A stretch of 64,000 bases of DNA from Novosphingobium sp. KCTC 2891 (GTDB lineage Bacteria > Pseudomonadota > Alphaproteobacteria > Sphingomonadales > Sphingomonadaceae). The stretch covers positions 62,001 to 126,000 of the forward strand of contig NZ_JAPCZG010000001.1 of the NCBI RefSeq assembly GCF_025938155.1, read 5' to 3'. This document shows positions 1 to 9,150 of the stretch, piece by piece; position 1 is the first letter of the stretch, and every line of letters starts with the position of its first letter. The position numbers and the translations under genes are program-made. The notes under the pieces are model-generated. The model did no database searches. It was not told the DNA's origin and saw nothing but the letters and a program-made list of their open reading frames with translations.

Positions 1-454
1 TAACCGGGGCCGAGCCGGGATAGATGAAGCCGAAGGTCGGTGCTTCGCGCAGGCCCAGCGAGCGGGTCGGGCCGTACCACACGCGCACCTTGCTCCAGTC
101 GCCGGCTTCGGAAACGTCGACCGCCATCACGCCGCGCTCGATCAGGCCAGGGCCGGACCAGTTGGCGTGATTGAGCAGGACGTGGCGTGCATCGACGACC
201 TTGCTGACAACCGCGACGTGGCCAAAGGGCATCGCCGAACTGGCCTTGAACGCCAGGACCGCGCCGGCTTCCGGGCGCTGGCCGCGTTCATAGGTGCCGG
301 CGGCGTTGCCCCACCATTCGCGCGCATTGCCGGTCAACTGCACGTCGCCGACCTCGCGGGCGTAGGCGACGCACTGCAGCCGCGCCTGGGCGGCGGTGGG
401 CATCGCGACGAGCGACAGGAAGGCGAGGAGGGTTGCGAGAGCGGCACGAAGCAT
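1..454 (-). CDS. CHAP-domain secreted amidase/peptidase (3' end cut by window edge)
   Basis: The frame opens at an ATG (452-454) and runs off the left edge with no stop, so only the first 151 residues are visible. A signal peptide of about 24 residues (hydrophobic core, end TAAQA) indicates export. The mature part carries the CHAP pattern: Cys28 in QCVAYAREVG, His79 in FGHVAVV and Asn95 in LLNHANW, the usual nucleophile/base/polar triad of the NlpC/P60-like superfamily. Such proteins cleave peptidoglycan peptides in the periplasm. It is separated from glnA by a terminator and is probably its own unit. The family call is firm; the substrate is unknown. Confidence 0.8.
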   Translation of the reverse strand, partial: MLRAALATLLAFLSLVAMPTAAQARLQCVAYAREVGDVQLTGNAREWWGNAAGTYERGQRPEAGAVLAFKASSAMPFGHVAVVSKVVDARHVLLNHANWSGPGLIERGVMAVDVSEAGDWSKVRVWYGPTRSLGLREAPTFGFIYPGSAPV

Positions 455-611
455 GAAGCCTACCTAGGGCGCTGTGCGGATTCGCACAGTCCGGCTCGGC
501 TCGGCTTGCCCTGCAGTGCCAACGGCTCATCCCGCACGTGCGAAGGGCTGTGGAAAAAACCGACGAGGGGCTTGGTCGGTTCCCGCGTGAGGTAAAATTC
601 CGCTGCAAGCG

Positions 612-639
612 AAAAGGGCGCCCGGTTTCCCGGACGCCC
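612..639 (-). terminator. Rho-independent terminator after glnA
   Basis: Read on the minus strand, a 10-bp stem (one G-T wobble; arms 616-625 and 630-639) closes on a GAAA tetraloop and is followed by TTTT (615-612). It lies about 27 bases past the glnA stop and should end the glnBA transcript. Confidence 0.85.
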
Positions 640-665
640 CTTCGTTGTCTCGATGATCCGAAGGA

Positions 666-2075
666 TCAGGCCGAGTAGTACATGTCGAACTCGACGGCCG
701 ACGGCGTGGTTTCCCAACGCAGCACTTCCGGCCACTTCAGTTCGATGTACGAATCGATCTGGTCCTTGGTGAACACGCCGCCTTCGAGCAGGAACGCGTA
801 GTCGGCTTCGAGCGATTCCAGCGCTTCACGGAGCGAACCGCAGACGGTCGGCACGGCGGCGAGTTCGGCCGGCGGCAGGTCGTAGAGGTTCTTGTCCATG
901 GCTTCGCCCGGGTGGATCTTGTTCTTGATCCCGTCGAGACCGGCCATGAGCAGCGAGGCGTAGCACAGGTAGGGGTTGGCCATCGCGTCCGGGAAGCGGA
1001 ACTCGACGCGCTTCGCCTTGGCGCCTGCGCCATAGGGGATGCGGCACGAGGCCGAGCGGTTGCGGGCCGAGTAGGCGAGCAGAACGGGGGCTTCATAGCC
1101 CGGCACCAGGCGCTTGTAGCTGTTGGTGGTCGGGTTGGTGAAGGCGTTCAGCGCCTTGGCGTGCTTGATCACGCCGCCGATGAAGTACAGGCACATGTCC
1201 GACAGGCCGGCATAGCCGTTGCCGGCGAAGAGCGGCTTGCCCGAATCCCAGATCGAGATGTGGGTGTGCATGCCCGAGCCGTTGTCGCCCTTGATCGGCT
1301 TCGGCATGAACGTGGCGGTCTTGCCGTAGGCGTGCGCAACCTGCTGCACGACATACTTGTAGACCTGCATGCGGTCGGCGGTCTGGACGAGCGTGCCGAA
1401 GGTCAGGCCCAGCTCGTGCTGTGCGGCGGCGACTTCGTGGTGGTGCTTGTCGCAGGGCAGGCCCATGTCGAGCATGGTGCGAACCATTTCACCGCGGATG
1501 TCGACGCAGCTGTCGATCGGGGCAACGGGGAAATAGCCGCCCTTCACGCCGGGGCGGTGCCCCATGTTGCCGCCTTCGTATTCCTTGTTGGTGTTGGTCG
1601 GCAGCTCGATGTCGTCGATGCGGAAGCCGTTGCCGTCGTAGCCGTCATAGAACTTGACGTCGTCGAACAGGAAGAATTCCGCTTCCGGGCCGACATAGAC
1701 GGTGTCGCCGATGCCGCTCGCCTTGACGAAATCTTCGGCGCGCTTGGCGGTCGAGCGCGGGTCGCGCGAGTAGAGTTCGCCGGTCGAGGGCTCGACGATG
1801 TCGCAGCAGATGATCAGCATCGGCGTGGCCGAGAACGGATCGACGAAGACCGAGTCGAGGTCGGGCTTGAGGATCATGTCCGACTCGTTGATCGCCTTCC
1901 AGCCTTCGATCGACGAACCGTCGAACATCAGGCCGTCTTCGAGCTCATCCTCGCCGAGGATGGTCGCGACCATGGTCAGGTGCTGCCACTTGCCCTTGGG
2001 ATCGGTGAAGCGGAGATCGACCCATTCGATTTCCTCGTCCTTGATGCGGGCGAGGATGTCCTTTGCACTTGCCAT
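666..2075 (-). CDS. glnA: Glutamine synthetase type I
   Basis: This enzyme makes glutamine from glutamate, ammonia and ATP in the cytoplasm. The 469-residue length is standard for the dodecameric GSI-beta form. Visible signatures are the N-terminal beta-grasp motif ([12 protein letters not shown]), the catalytic block [10 protein letters not shown], and the NLYDLPP loop whose Tyr398 is the expected adenylylation site, so activity is probably controlled by GlnE as well as by transcription. It lies 139 bases downstream of glnB in the same direction, giving a glnBA operon. An AAGGA ribosome site sits about 9 bases before the ATG. A strong terminator follows it. Confidence 0.97.
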   Translation of the reverse strand: MASAKDILARIKDEEIEWVDLRFTDPKGKWQHLTMVATILGEDELEDGLMFDGSSIEGWKAINESDMILKPDLDSVFVDPFSATPMLIICCDIVEPSTGELYSRDPRSTAKRAEDFVKASGIGDTVYVGPEAEFFLFDDVKFYDGYDGNGFRIDDIELPTNTNKEYEGGNMGHRPGVKGGYFPVAPIDSCVDIRGEMVRTMLDMGLPCDKHHHEVAAAQHELGLTFGTLVQTADRMQVYKYVVQQVAHAYGKTATFMPKPIKGDNGSGMHTHISIWDSGKPLFAGNGYAGLSDMCLYFIGGVIKHAKALNAFTNPTTNSYKRLVPGYEAPVLLAYSARNRSASCRIPYGAGAKAKRVEFRFPDAMANPYLCYASLLMAGLDGIKNKIHPGEAMDKNLYDLPPAELAAVPTVCGSLREALESLEADYAFLLEGGVFTKDQIDSYIELKWPEVLRWETTPSAVEFDMYYSA

Positions 2076-2214
2076 CGCTGGTCCTTCTTTTCTCCCTGCT
2101 TTCCGATAGCTGCCGGAAGCAGGGTTTCAGGGGTGGTTGTTTGTGTGGAGGCCGCCCGTCCCAAGGCCACCCCCGGTTGATGCCTTCCGCCCGATACCGG
2201 CGAAAGGCGCCAAT

Positions 2215-2658
<444 letters not shown>

Positions 2659-2767
2659 CTAGGCGATCAGGATGGGTTACGAAAGCGGGAAAAACGCGAG
2701 GTGCGCAAGAAATGGAATGCGCACGCCCACCTTGGAGATTTAAAATTTCCGCGCGGCGATTTTTTTG

Positions 2768-2784
2768 TGCACAAATTTTGCGCA
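2768..2784 (-). promoter_or_regulatory. Putative NtrC binding site
   Basis: The 17-base site TGCACAAATTTTGCGCA resembles the NtrC consensus TGCAC-N7-GTGCA with one change in the second half-site. It sits about 150-170 bases upstream of the predicted glnB start site, a normal enhancer distance. A second dyad with arms GTGCGC (2701-2706) and GCGCAC (2719-2724) lies closer in but has a wider 12-base spacer. Confidence 0.5.
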
Positions 2785-2787
2785 TCA

Positions 2788-2808
2788 ACTGCCTAAAATT
2801 TAGGCAGT
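2788..2808. repeat. Perfect 21-bp AT-rich palindrome after map
   Basis: Arms ACTGCCTAAA and TTTAGGCAGT flank a single central A. It begins about 5 bases past the map stop codon and overlaps the AT-rich upstream region of glnBA. It could be a terminator-like hairpin for map (no U-run follows) or a protein-binding operator. Confidence 0.5.
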
Positions 2809-2813
2809 AAATC

Positions 2814-3644
2814 TCACGCGGCGTAGGGCGGCCGATCGAGCCCCTTGGGGCTGGCGGTGAAGATCTCGCAGCCGTCCTCGGTGATGCCGATCGAATGCTC
2901 GAACTGTGCCGACAGCGAGCGGTCGCGGGTGACCGCCGTCCAGCCGTCCTCGAGGATCTTCACCGCGGCCTTGCCCAGATTGATCATCGGTTCGATGGTG
3001 AAGAACATCCCCGGCCGCAGTTCAGGCCCGGTGCCCGCGCGGGCGGCGTGGACCACTTCGGGCGCATCGTGGAACAGGCGGCCGAGGCCATGGCCGCAGA
3101 ATTCGCGCACCACGCCGTAGCGCTGCTTCTCCGCATGGGCCTGGATTGCGGCGCCGATGTCGCCCAGCCGGGCGCCGGGGCGCGCCTGCTCGATGCCGAG
3201 CATGAGGCATTCGTACGTCACGTCGACCAGGCGGCGCGCCTTCAGCGGCACGTCGCCGACAAGGTACATACGGCTGGAATCGCCGTGCCAGCCATCGAGC
3301 AGGGGGGTCACGTCGATGTTGACGATGTCCCCGTCCTTCAGCGTCTTGTCGGACGGGATGCCGTGGCAGACGACATGGTTGATAGAGATGCAGCACGAAT
3401 GGCCATAACCGCGATAGCCCAGTGTCGCGGGGATCGCGCCGGCATCGAGCGTCATCTGGCGGACGACATCGTCCAGCTGGTCGGTTCGCACGCCGGGTTG
3501 CACCAGCGGTGCCAGCGCGTCGAGGATTTCGGCGGCCAGGCGGCCTGCCTTGCGCATGCCTTCGAAGCCCGCGGGTCCATGCAGCTTGATGGTCCCGTCG
3601 CGGGGCAGGACTTCGCTGTCGTCGGCGATCACATATTCGGTCAT
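2814..3644 (-). CDS. map: Methionine aminopeptidase type I
   Basis: This enzyme removes the initiator methionine from nascent proteins. The 276 residues contain all five metal ligands of the pita-bread fold: Asp111 (NIDVT), Asp122 (HGDSSRM), His185 (CGHGLGR), Glu218 (FTIEPM) and Glu249 (FEHSIG), plus the conserved substrate-site His94 (VCHGIP). There is no N-terminal zinc-finger extension, only about 20 extra residues before the catalytic domain. It follows the lipoprotein gene by 51 bases on the same strand and may be co-transcribed with it. Confidence 0.96.
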   Translation of the reverse strand: MTEYVIADDSEVLPRDGTIKLHGPAGFEGMRKAGRLAAEILDALAPLVQPGVRTDQLDDVVRQMTLDAGAIPATLGYRGYGHSCCISINHVVCHGIPSDKTLKDGDIVNIDVTPLLDGWHGDSSRMYLVGDVPLKARRLVDVTYECLMLGIEQARPGARLGDIGAAIQAHAEKQRYGVVREFCGHGLGRLFHDAPEVVHAARAGTGPELRPGMFFTIEPMINLGKAAVKILEDGWTAVTRDRSLSAQFEHSIGITEDGCEIFTASPKGLDRPPYAA

Positions 3645-3695
3645 GGCCGCGATGTAGCGATTTCCGTTACAAATTGCGAGCCGCGCCGGCGCATT

Positions 3696-4559
3696 TCAAC
3701 GCGCGGCGAAGGCGGCCCGGTATTCGGGCTTCACCGCCGCCAGCACGGCAGGCGTGACCGGCAGGGTCACTTCATAGCTGCCTTCGGCATAGGGACCGGC
3801 TTCGTAGGGCGCGATCAGGAAGCCGATCCGATCGAACGCGGTGCGGCTGGCCGAGCCGAGAATGACGGTCTGCGCCAGCGGATCGATGCATTTGTCGAAT
3901 TCGGAAATGCTGCCGCCCAGATCCTCGCCGCCGCGCTTCTTGGTGCGCTGGCGATCGAGTTCGGCGCAGAACGGCCTGGCGATCGCGGCGGACAGCGCGG
4001 CCTTGGACGTGAACAGGTCCAGCGCGGCGCGGCGCGTGTTCGCGGCCTTGTCCCACAGAATGGCGTCGAACACGTAGTTGGGATGGGCGCCGCCGGTGTA
4101 GAAGCCGACCAGCGTCGACAGGCTGAGCCAGCCGGGCAGGTCGGTCACCACCTGCCAGTCGGTGGAGTGGCTGTAGGCGTGGAAGGGGAAGTCGTTTTCC
4201 TTCGCATCCTTCCGCCCGTCGCTGGCGTCCTTGACGAGTTCGGCCTTGGCCTTGTCCAGATCGGCATCAAGGATCTGCCTGAGCGCGGGGATCGCCGCAG
4301 CCTGCGCCGGATAGGCATAGTCGAATTCGTAGAGGTCGCTGTGCTCGCTGACCTTGCGCGCGGCGGCGGCTGGCGTGGGCGGCTGCGGCGGCGCAGGAGG
4401 CGCGGCTTCCGCGCTGGCGGGGGGAGCGGCCATGGCCGGGCTTTCGGCGGGGGCAGGCTTGGCGCAGGCGGCCAGAGCCAGTGCGAGGGACAGAGTCAGG
4501 ACGGTTGGCACGGCGGGCGGCGTCGCGGACTGGGGCACGGCGTCAGATTCCTCTCGCAC
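3696..4559 (-). CDS. Lipoprotein with DUF4163/DUF3298 (RsiV-like) domain
   Basis: The 287-residue product has a lipoprotein signal: hydrophobic run TLSLALALAAC ending in a lipobox (LAAC, Cys about 32). An Ala/Pro linker of about 35 residues follows, then a folded region whose start (DYAYPAQAAAIPALR) and middle (GGAHPNYVFDAILWD) resemble the DUF4163-DUF3298 pair found in RsiV-type and other periplasmic proteins. The ATG start gives a long hydrophilic leader; a GTG seven codons in (4538) would give a more usual signal peptide. It is divergent from the aminopeptidase gene with only 32 bases between. The biochemical function is unknown. Confidence 0.75.
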   Translation of the reverse strand: MREESDAVPQSATPPAVPTVLTLSLALALAACAKPAPAESPAMAAPPASAEAAPPAPPQPPTPAAAARKVSEHSDLYEFDYAYPAQAAAIPALRQILDADLDKAKAELVKDASDGRKDAKENDFPFHAYSHSTDWQVVTDLPGWLSLSTLVGFYTGGAHPNYVFDAILWDKAANTRRAALDLFTSKAALSAAIARPFCAELDRQRTKKRGGEDLGGSISEFDKCIDPLAQTVILGSASRTAFDRIGFLIAPYEAGPYAEGSYEVTLPVTPAVLAAVKPEYRAAFAAR

Positions 4560-4591
4560 TGGCCGCGTCGCTGCGGCAAGGTCGGGCCAAG

Positions 4592-5998
4592 ATGACTGAC
4601 AAGAACGCGCTGATCCAGCCCGATCATGGCCAGAGCGCCATTTCGCTCCACCTCATCGACAAGGCGGGCCTTGCCGACTGGCTCAAGACGTTGAGCGCCG
4701 GCCAGCGGGCCGCGCTGGCGGCGCAGAAGTTCGAGGCGGGTGGCTATGAAACCGCCATCGTGCCCGATGGCGACGGCTGGTTCGCGGTGGCGGGCATCGC
4801 CAACACCGCTTCGCTGTCGAGCTGGTGCCTGGCCAAGCTGGCGGAAATCCTGCCCGGCGGCACATACCGGCTGGCCCATGCGGAAAAGCTGGGCAGCGCC
4901 GGACCGGGCGTAGGACAGGCGCTGCACGGCTGGATCACCGGGCAATACCGTTTCGACCGCTATCGCAAGGATGCGAAGGGCGCCGAGCCGCGCGTGCTGC
5001 TGACCAAGGCGGTCAAGGCGATCGAACCGGCGCTGGCGGAGGCCGGTGCGGTGCTGATGGTGCGCGACCTGGTCAATACGCCCGCGGAAGACATGGGGCC
5101 GGCGCAGATCGAGGCCGAGGCGCGCGCGCTGGCCAAGGTTCACCATGCGGTGGTCCACGTGGTGACCGGCGACGTGCTGGAGCGCGACTATCCGATGGTC
5201 CATGCGGTGGGCCGGGCGGCCTCGCGCCATCATGCGCCGCGCCTGATCGAGCTGGAGTGGGGCGATCCCGCGCACCCGCGCCTCGCCATCGTGGGCAAGG
5301 GCGTGTGCTTCGATTCGGGCGGGCTGGACATCAAGCCGTCGGCAGGCATGGCGCTGATGAAGAAGGACATGGGCGGCGCGGCGCATGCGCTGGCGCTGGC
5401 CGGGCTGGTGATGGGCGCGGGGCTGAAGGTGCGGCTCCACCTGCTGGTGCCGGCGGTGGAGAACGCCGTTTCGGGCAATGCTTTCCGCCCTGGCGACATC
5501 CTGCGCACGCGGCAGGGATTGAGCGTGGAAGTGACCAACACCGATGCCGAAGGGCGGCTGGTGCTGGGCGATGCCCTGACGCGCGCCAGCGAACTGAAGC
5601 CGGAGCTCGTTATCGATTTCGCCACCCTGACCGGCGCGGCGCGCGTGGCGCTGGGGCCGGACCTGCCGGCGATGTTCGCGCGGCGGGACGAAACCGCCGA
5701 CGGGCTGTTGCGGGCGGGCAAGGCGCGCGACGATGCGTGCTGGCGCCTGCCGCTGCACGAAGGATACCGCGAATACCTGAAATCCGACGTGGCCGATCTC
5801 CAGAACTCGCCGGCCAACGGCTTCGCCGGGGCAAGCGTGGCGGCGCTGTTCCTCGACCGTTTCGTGGGCGAGGGGATCGACTGGGCGCACTTCGATACGT
5901 TCGCCTGGCGCCCGGCAGCCAAGCCCGGACGGCCCAAGGGCGGCGATGCGCTGGGGCTGCGCGCGGCATGGGGGCTGCTGCTCGAACGCTTCGGCTGA
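4592..5998 (+). CDS. M17 leucyl aminopeptidase family protein
   Basis: This is a cytosolic two-metal exopeptidase that removes N-terminal residues from peptides. The catalytic half is clear in the 468-residue product: Lys236 and Asp241 in GKGVCFDSGG, Asp259 in KKDMGG, then Asp318 and Glu320 in the signature NTDAEGRL. The N-terminal domain is poorly conserved, as usual for PepB-like members. I chose the ATG at 4592 because earlier in-frame starts would overlap the divergent lipoprotein gene and add non-conserved sequence. The next gene starts 3 bases past its stop, so the two are probably coupled. Confidence 0.93.
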   Translation: MTDKNALIQPDHGQSAISLHLIDKAGLADWLKTLSAGQRAALAAQKFEAGGYETAIVPDGDGWFAVAGIANTASLSSWCLAKLAEILPGGTYRLAHAEKLGSAGPGVGQALHGWITGQYRFDRYRKDAKGAEPRVLLTKAVKAIEPALAEAGAVLMVRDLVNTPAEDMGPAQIEAEARALAKVHHAVVHVVTGDVLERDYPMVHAVGRAASRHHAPRLIELEWGDPAHPRLAIVGKGVCFDSGGLDIKPSAGMALMKKDMGGAAHALALAGLVMGAGLKVRLHLLVPAVENAVSGNAFRPGDILRTRQGLSVEVTNTDAEGRLVLGDALTRASELKPELVIDFATLTGAARVALGPDLPAMFARRDETADGLLRAGKARDDACWRLPLHEGYREYLKSDVADLQNSPANGFAGASVAALFLDRFVGEGIDWAHFDTFAWRPAAKPGRPKGGDALGLRAAWGLLLERFG

Positions 5999-6001
5999 TA
6001 C

Positions 6002-6442
6002 GTGCACTTCTTGAATGGATCGCCGGACGCCGCTAAGCGCCCGCTTTTCCGCTTCGATGGGACTCGTGAATTGAGCGCAGAGGCCGCCCTGACGTCTGAT
6101 ACCCTGCCCACGGGACAGCTCACGCTGTCGGGGCCGTCCGCGAAAGTGGATTCCGAGCGCCTGCCGGTGCGCGGCGATCTTGCCCACATCCGCCTCGCCG
6201 GCAAGGTTTTCGTGCCGCATTATGCGGTGCCGATGCCGCGCGTGATCGCTGCGGCGGGGACGGCGCTGCGCAAGGCCGGCCGCGCCGATGCGGACGTGCT
6301 GGCGGAGCTGGCGGCAGGCACCGTGTTCAACGTGCTGGATCTCGCGGGGGCCTTTGCCTGGGGTCAGGTGGGCGAGGATGGCCTTGTCGGCTATGTGCTG
6401 ATCGAAGCGCTCTCCGGGCCGAACGATGGGGGCGCGGCCTGA
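6002..6442 (+). CDS. SH3-like domain protein resembling N-terminus of NlpC/P60 peptidases
   Basis: The 146-residue product has a segment (LPVRGDLAHIRLAGKVFVPH onward) that resembles the bacterial SH3 domain at the N-terminus of YkfC-like NlpC/P60 peptidases, which in related bacteria often follow an M17 aminopeptidase gene. The catalytic NlpC/P60 domain with its Cys-His pair is absent: the frame stops right after the SH3-like part and argC begins at once. It may be a free-standing targeting module or the remnant of a shortened peptidase. The start is a GTG 3 bases after the aminopeptidase stop; TTG codons further in are alternatives. It overlaps argC by one base. Confidence 0.6.
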   Translation: MHFLNGSPDAAKRPLFRFDGTRELSAEAALTSDTLPTGQLTLSGPSAKVDSERLPVRGDLAHIRLAGKVFVPHYAVPMPRVIAAAGTALRKAGRADADVLAELAAGTVFNVLDLAGAFAWGQVGEDGLVGYVLIEALSGPNDGGAA

Positions 6443-7374
6443 TGGGTACGACCAGTGTTTTCATCGACGGCGCCGCCGGAACGACCGGACTGGAAATCGC
6501 CGACCGGCTGGCCGGCCGGAGCGAATTTTCGCTGATCGTGCTCGATGATGCCCGCCGCAAGGACGATGCCGCGCGGGCGGAGGCGATCAACGACGCCGAC
6601 GTGGTGATCCTGTGTCTGCCCGACGACGCGGCCAAGGCATCGGTGGCGATGATCGCTAACGATCGCACGCGCGTGATCGATGCTTCCACCGCGCACCGCG
6701 TGGCGGACGGCTGGACCTATGGCTTTCCCGAGATCGTCGGCCGGGAGACCGTGGCCGAAGCAAAGCGCGTGGCCAATCCGGGATGCTATCCCACCGGCTT
6801 CATCGGGCTGCTGGCGCCGCTGGTCCACAATGGGCTTCTGCCGGCCGCCTGGCCTTACAGCTGCAACGCCATTTCCGGTTATTCGGGCGGCGGCAAGGCG
6901 CTGATCCAGCGCTTCGAGGAAGAGGGCGACATTGCCTGGCGCGGCTATGGGCTGACTTTCGGTCACAAGCACGTGCCCGAGATGCAGCGGTATTCCGGCC
7001 TGATGATCGCCCCGCTGTTCAGTCCGGCGGTGGTCGCGGCGCATCGCGGCATGGTGGTGGAAGTGCCGTTGCCGCTGGGCGTGATGCCCGGCAGCGTTGC
7101 ACCTGAACTGCTGCGCGCCGCGCTCACCCAGTTCTATGCCGGATCGCCGGTGGTCACCGTGGCGCAGGATCTGCCGGAAAGCGGCGAGATGCTGCTGCGC
7201 GCCTCGATGGAGCCTTGGGACGGGTTGACGCTGCACGTGATGGGCAGCGAGGACGGGGAACAGGCCCGGCTGGTGGCGGTGCTCGACAACCTCGGCAAGG
7301 GTGCCAGCGGCGCTGCGGTACAGAGCCTCAACCTGATGGCGGGACTGGACGAGACGGCCGGCCTGCGCCTCTGA
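6442..7374 (+). CDS. argC: N-acetyl-gamma-glutamyl-phosphate reductase (type 2)
   Basis: This enzyme catalyses the third step of arginine synthesis, NADPH reduction of N-acetylglutamyl phosphate to the semialdehyde. The 310-residue length fits the shorter type 2 AGPR family. The N-terminal nucleotide loop is FIDGAAGTTG and the catalytic Cys115 lies in NPGCYPTG; His in FGHKHVPE matches the family's second catalytic motif. It overlaps the upstream stop by one base (TGATG) and is followed 5 bases later by a DJ-1 family gene. Confidence 0.95.
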   Translation: MGTTSVFIDGAAGTTGLEIADRLAGRSEFSLIVLDDARRKDDAARAEAINDADVVILCLPDDAAKASVAMIANDRTRVIDASTAHRVADGWTYGFPEIVGRETVAEAKRVANPGCYPTGFIGLLAPLVHNGLLPAAWPYSCNAISGYSGGGKALIQRFEEEGDIAWRGYGLTFGHKHVPEMQRYSGLMIAPLFSPAVVAAHRGMVVEVPLPLGVMPGSVAPELLRAALTQFYAGSPVVTVAQDLPESGEMLLRASMEPWDGLTLHVMGSEDGEQARLVAVLDNLGKGASGAAVQSLNLMAGLDETAGLRL

Positions 7375-7379
7375 CGGCA

Positions 7380-7982
7380 ATGCGGATCGCGGTCCTGACG
7401 CTCGACGGGTTCAACGAGCTCGATTCGTTTGTCGCGCAGGCGATTCTCAATCGTCTGCGCGGGCAGGGCTGGCGTGCGGAGATCGTCGCGCCCACCCCGC
7501 GCGTCACGTCGATGAACGGCCTGACGGTCGAGCGGCAGCAGCCGATGGCATTCCTGACCGATGCGGATGCGGTCATCCTGGGCAGCGGGCTTCGCACGCG
7601 TGACCATATGCGCGATGCTGGCCTGCTGGAGCAGATCCGGCTCGATCCGGCGCGCCAGCTGATCGGCGCGCAATGTTCGGGCACTCTGCTGCTGGCCAAG
7701 CTGGGTCTTGTCGGCAACCTGCCCGCCTGCACCGACCTGACGACCAGGCCGTGGGTGATCGAGGCGGGGGTGGATGTGCTGGACGCGCCTTTCGTGGCGC
7801 ACGGCAATGTCGCCACGGCAGGGGGCTGCCTTGCCTCGCAATATCTCGCCGCGTGGATGATCGCCCGGCTTGCCGGCCGCACCGAGGCCGAAGCCGCGCT
7901 GCATTACGTGGCGCCGGTGGGCGAAAAGGAAAGCCACGTCGCGCACGCTATGGGCGTGGTGGAGCCGTTCCTGGCGTCATGA
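7380..7982 (+). CDS. DJ-1/PfpI family protein
   Basis: The 200-residue product is a single class I glutamine-amidotransferase-like domain of the DJ-1/PfpI type. The nucleophile elbow is IGAQCSGTLLL with Cys99. An acid residue near the N-terminus (GFNELD, Glu13) matches the usual partner of the cysteine. There is no HTH domain, so it is not a full AraC-type regulator. Family members include proteases, deglycases and chaperones; the activity here cannot be assigned. It is the last gene of the aminopeptidase-argC run and is followed by a strong terminator. Confidence 0.8.
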   Translation: MRIAVLTLDGFNELDSFVAQAILNRLRGQGWRAEIVAPTPRVTSMNGLTVERQQPMAFLTDADAVILGSGLRTRDHMRDAGLLEQIRLDPARQLIGAQCSGTLLLAKLGLVGNLPACTDLTTRPWVIEAGVDVLDAPFVAHGNVATAGGCLASQYLAAWMIARLAGRTEAEAALHYVAPVGEKESHVAHAMGVVEPFLAS

Positions 7983-8008
7983 CCCTGTCATGCCAAGCCG
8001 GCCCTACG

Positions 8009-8045
8009 AAAAAGGCCCGCCTTCCGAAGAAGGCGGGCCTTTTTG
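8009..8045. terminator. Bidirectional Rho-independent terminator
   Basis: A perfect 14-bp stem (arms 8011-8024 and 8029-8042) with a CGAA loop, preceded by A5 and followed by T5. It sits between the plus-strand DJ-1 gene and the convergent ferredoxin gene and can serve both. Confidence 0.92.
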
Positions 8046-8066
8046 TGTCGGGCATGGCCCGTCAGC

Positions 8067-8384
8067 TCAGTCTTCCGGTGCGATCGTGACCTTGAGGCCG
8101 TCGACGTCGCCGGTGATCTGCACCTGGCACGACAGGCGCGAGGTTTCGTTGCGGTGGTCCGAGCTGTCGAGCAGGTCGTTCTCGTCTTCGCTCATCGCCG
8201 GGATCTTGTCGCCGAAGGCCGGATCGACATAGACGTGGCAGGTCGCGCACGAGCAGCAGCCGCCGCACAGGGCGAGGAGTTCGTCGAAGCCGTTATCACG
8301 GATGGCTTCCATGACCGAAAGGCCGGCATCGACCTCGATCGTCTTTTCTTCACCGGCGCGGTTCACGACAACAAGCTTCGGCAT
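8067..8384 (-). CDS. Adrenodoxin-type [2Fe-2S] ferredoxin
   Basis: This is a 105-residue soluble electron carrier. The cluster ligands follow the vertebrate/adrenodoxin pattern C-x5-C-x2-C-x36-C: Cys40, Cys46, Cys49 and Cys86 (LSCQV). Two additional cysteines (43, 44) lie inside the first loop, which is unusual. Relatives donate electrons to cytochromes P450 or take part in Fe-S assembly; neither partner is in the window. I used the ATG at 8384 because sequence upstream of it is not ferredoxin-like. It shares a 110-base divergent region with the glycosylase gene. Confidence 0.92.
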   Translation of the reverse strand: MPKLVVVNRAGEEKTIEVDAGLSVMEAIRDNGFDELLALCGGCCSCATCHVYVDPAFGDKIPAMSEDENDLLDSSDHRNETSRLSCQVQITGDVDGLKVTIAPED

Positions 8385-8494
8385 CGTCCAGGTCTCCTGT
8401 CGGGAGGATCTCTCCCTCTGTTCGCATTTGGGGCGGGCTGCTATCGCGTCCCCCCGGCTTTGGCAAGGCTGGCCAAAAGAAGGAGCGCGCTGCC

Positions 8495-9112
8495 ATGGGC
8501 CTGACTGCCGTCCAGATCGCCGAAGGACTGGACCATATCGCTGCGCTGCATCCCGCCATGGCGGGCGCGATCGGCCGGGTGGGCTATCCCGAACCGCGCA
8601 TCCGCGCGACCGGCTATCGCACCTTGTTGCGGACCATCGTGGGCCAGCAGGTGAGCGTTTCCGCGGCAGCTTCGGTCTGGGCAAAGCTGGAGGCGCTGCT
8701 GGGCGAGGACATGCCGCCGAGCGATCTGCTTGAGGCGGATTTCGATTCGCTGCGTGCCTGCGGCCTCTCGCGGCAGAAGCAGGGCTATGCCCGGTCCTTG
8801 TGCGAACTGGTGGTTTCGGGCGAACTCGATCTGGACGCGCTGCCGCCGGACGACGAGGAGGCCATCGCCGAACTGGTCAAGATCAAGGGCATCGGCCGCT
8901 GGTCGGCCGAAATCTACCTGCTGTTCGCCGAAGGTCGGCCGGACATCTGGCCCGCAGGCGATCTTGCGGTGCAGGTGGGGCTGGGCAAGCTGCTGGGCCT
9001 GCCCGACCGGCCGAGCGAGAAACAGACGCGCGAACTGGCCGAAGGCTGGCGCCCGCACCGCGGCGCGGCGGCGATCTTCACCTGGCATTGCTACAACAAC
9101 CCCGCGCTGTAG
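8495..9112 (+). CDS. AlkA-type DNA-3-methyladenine glycosylase
   Basis: The 205-residue product is an HhH-GPD superfamily base-excision glycosylase that removes alkylated bases. Visible parts are the helix-hairpin-helix ([11 protein letters not shown], residues 129-139) and the catalytic Asp156 in AGDLAVQ. The conserved helix [12 protein letters not shown] matches DNA glycosylase II proteins. It lacks the N-terminal Ada-like domain of E. coli AlkA and the C-terminal Fe-S motif of Nth/MutY, so it is the compact form. A 38-base gap separates it from the SDR gene. Confidence 0.88.
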   Translation: MGLTAVQIAEGLDHIAALHPAMAGAIGRVGYPEPRIRATGYRTLLRTIVGQQVSVSAAASVWAKLEALLGEDMPPSDLLEADFDSLRACGLSRQKQGYARSLCELVVSGELDLDALPPDDEEAIAELVKIKGIGRWSAEIYLLFAEGRPDIWPAGDLAVQVGLGKLLGLPDRPSEKQTRELAEGWRPHRGAAAIFTWHCYNNPAL

Positions 9113-9150
9113 GGTGCGGCCCCGAAAACGATAATTCGGGAGAGTCCTGC

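Noticed and set aside
912..2180. A 422-codon plus-strand frame opposite glnA
   Set aside because: Mirror frame of glutamine synthetase; no known domain and low-complexity composition typical of shadow frames.
2895..4595. A 566-codon plus-strand frame opposite map and the lipoprotein gene
   Set aside because: It overlaps two well-supported minus-strand genes and has Gly/Arg-rich shadow composition.
4496..6220. A 574-codon minus-strand frame opposite the M17 aminopeptidase
   Set aside because: Rich in Arg, Gln and His with no recognisable motif; the plus-strand gene has all catalytic residues.
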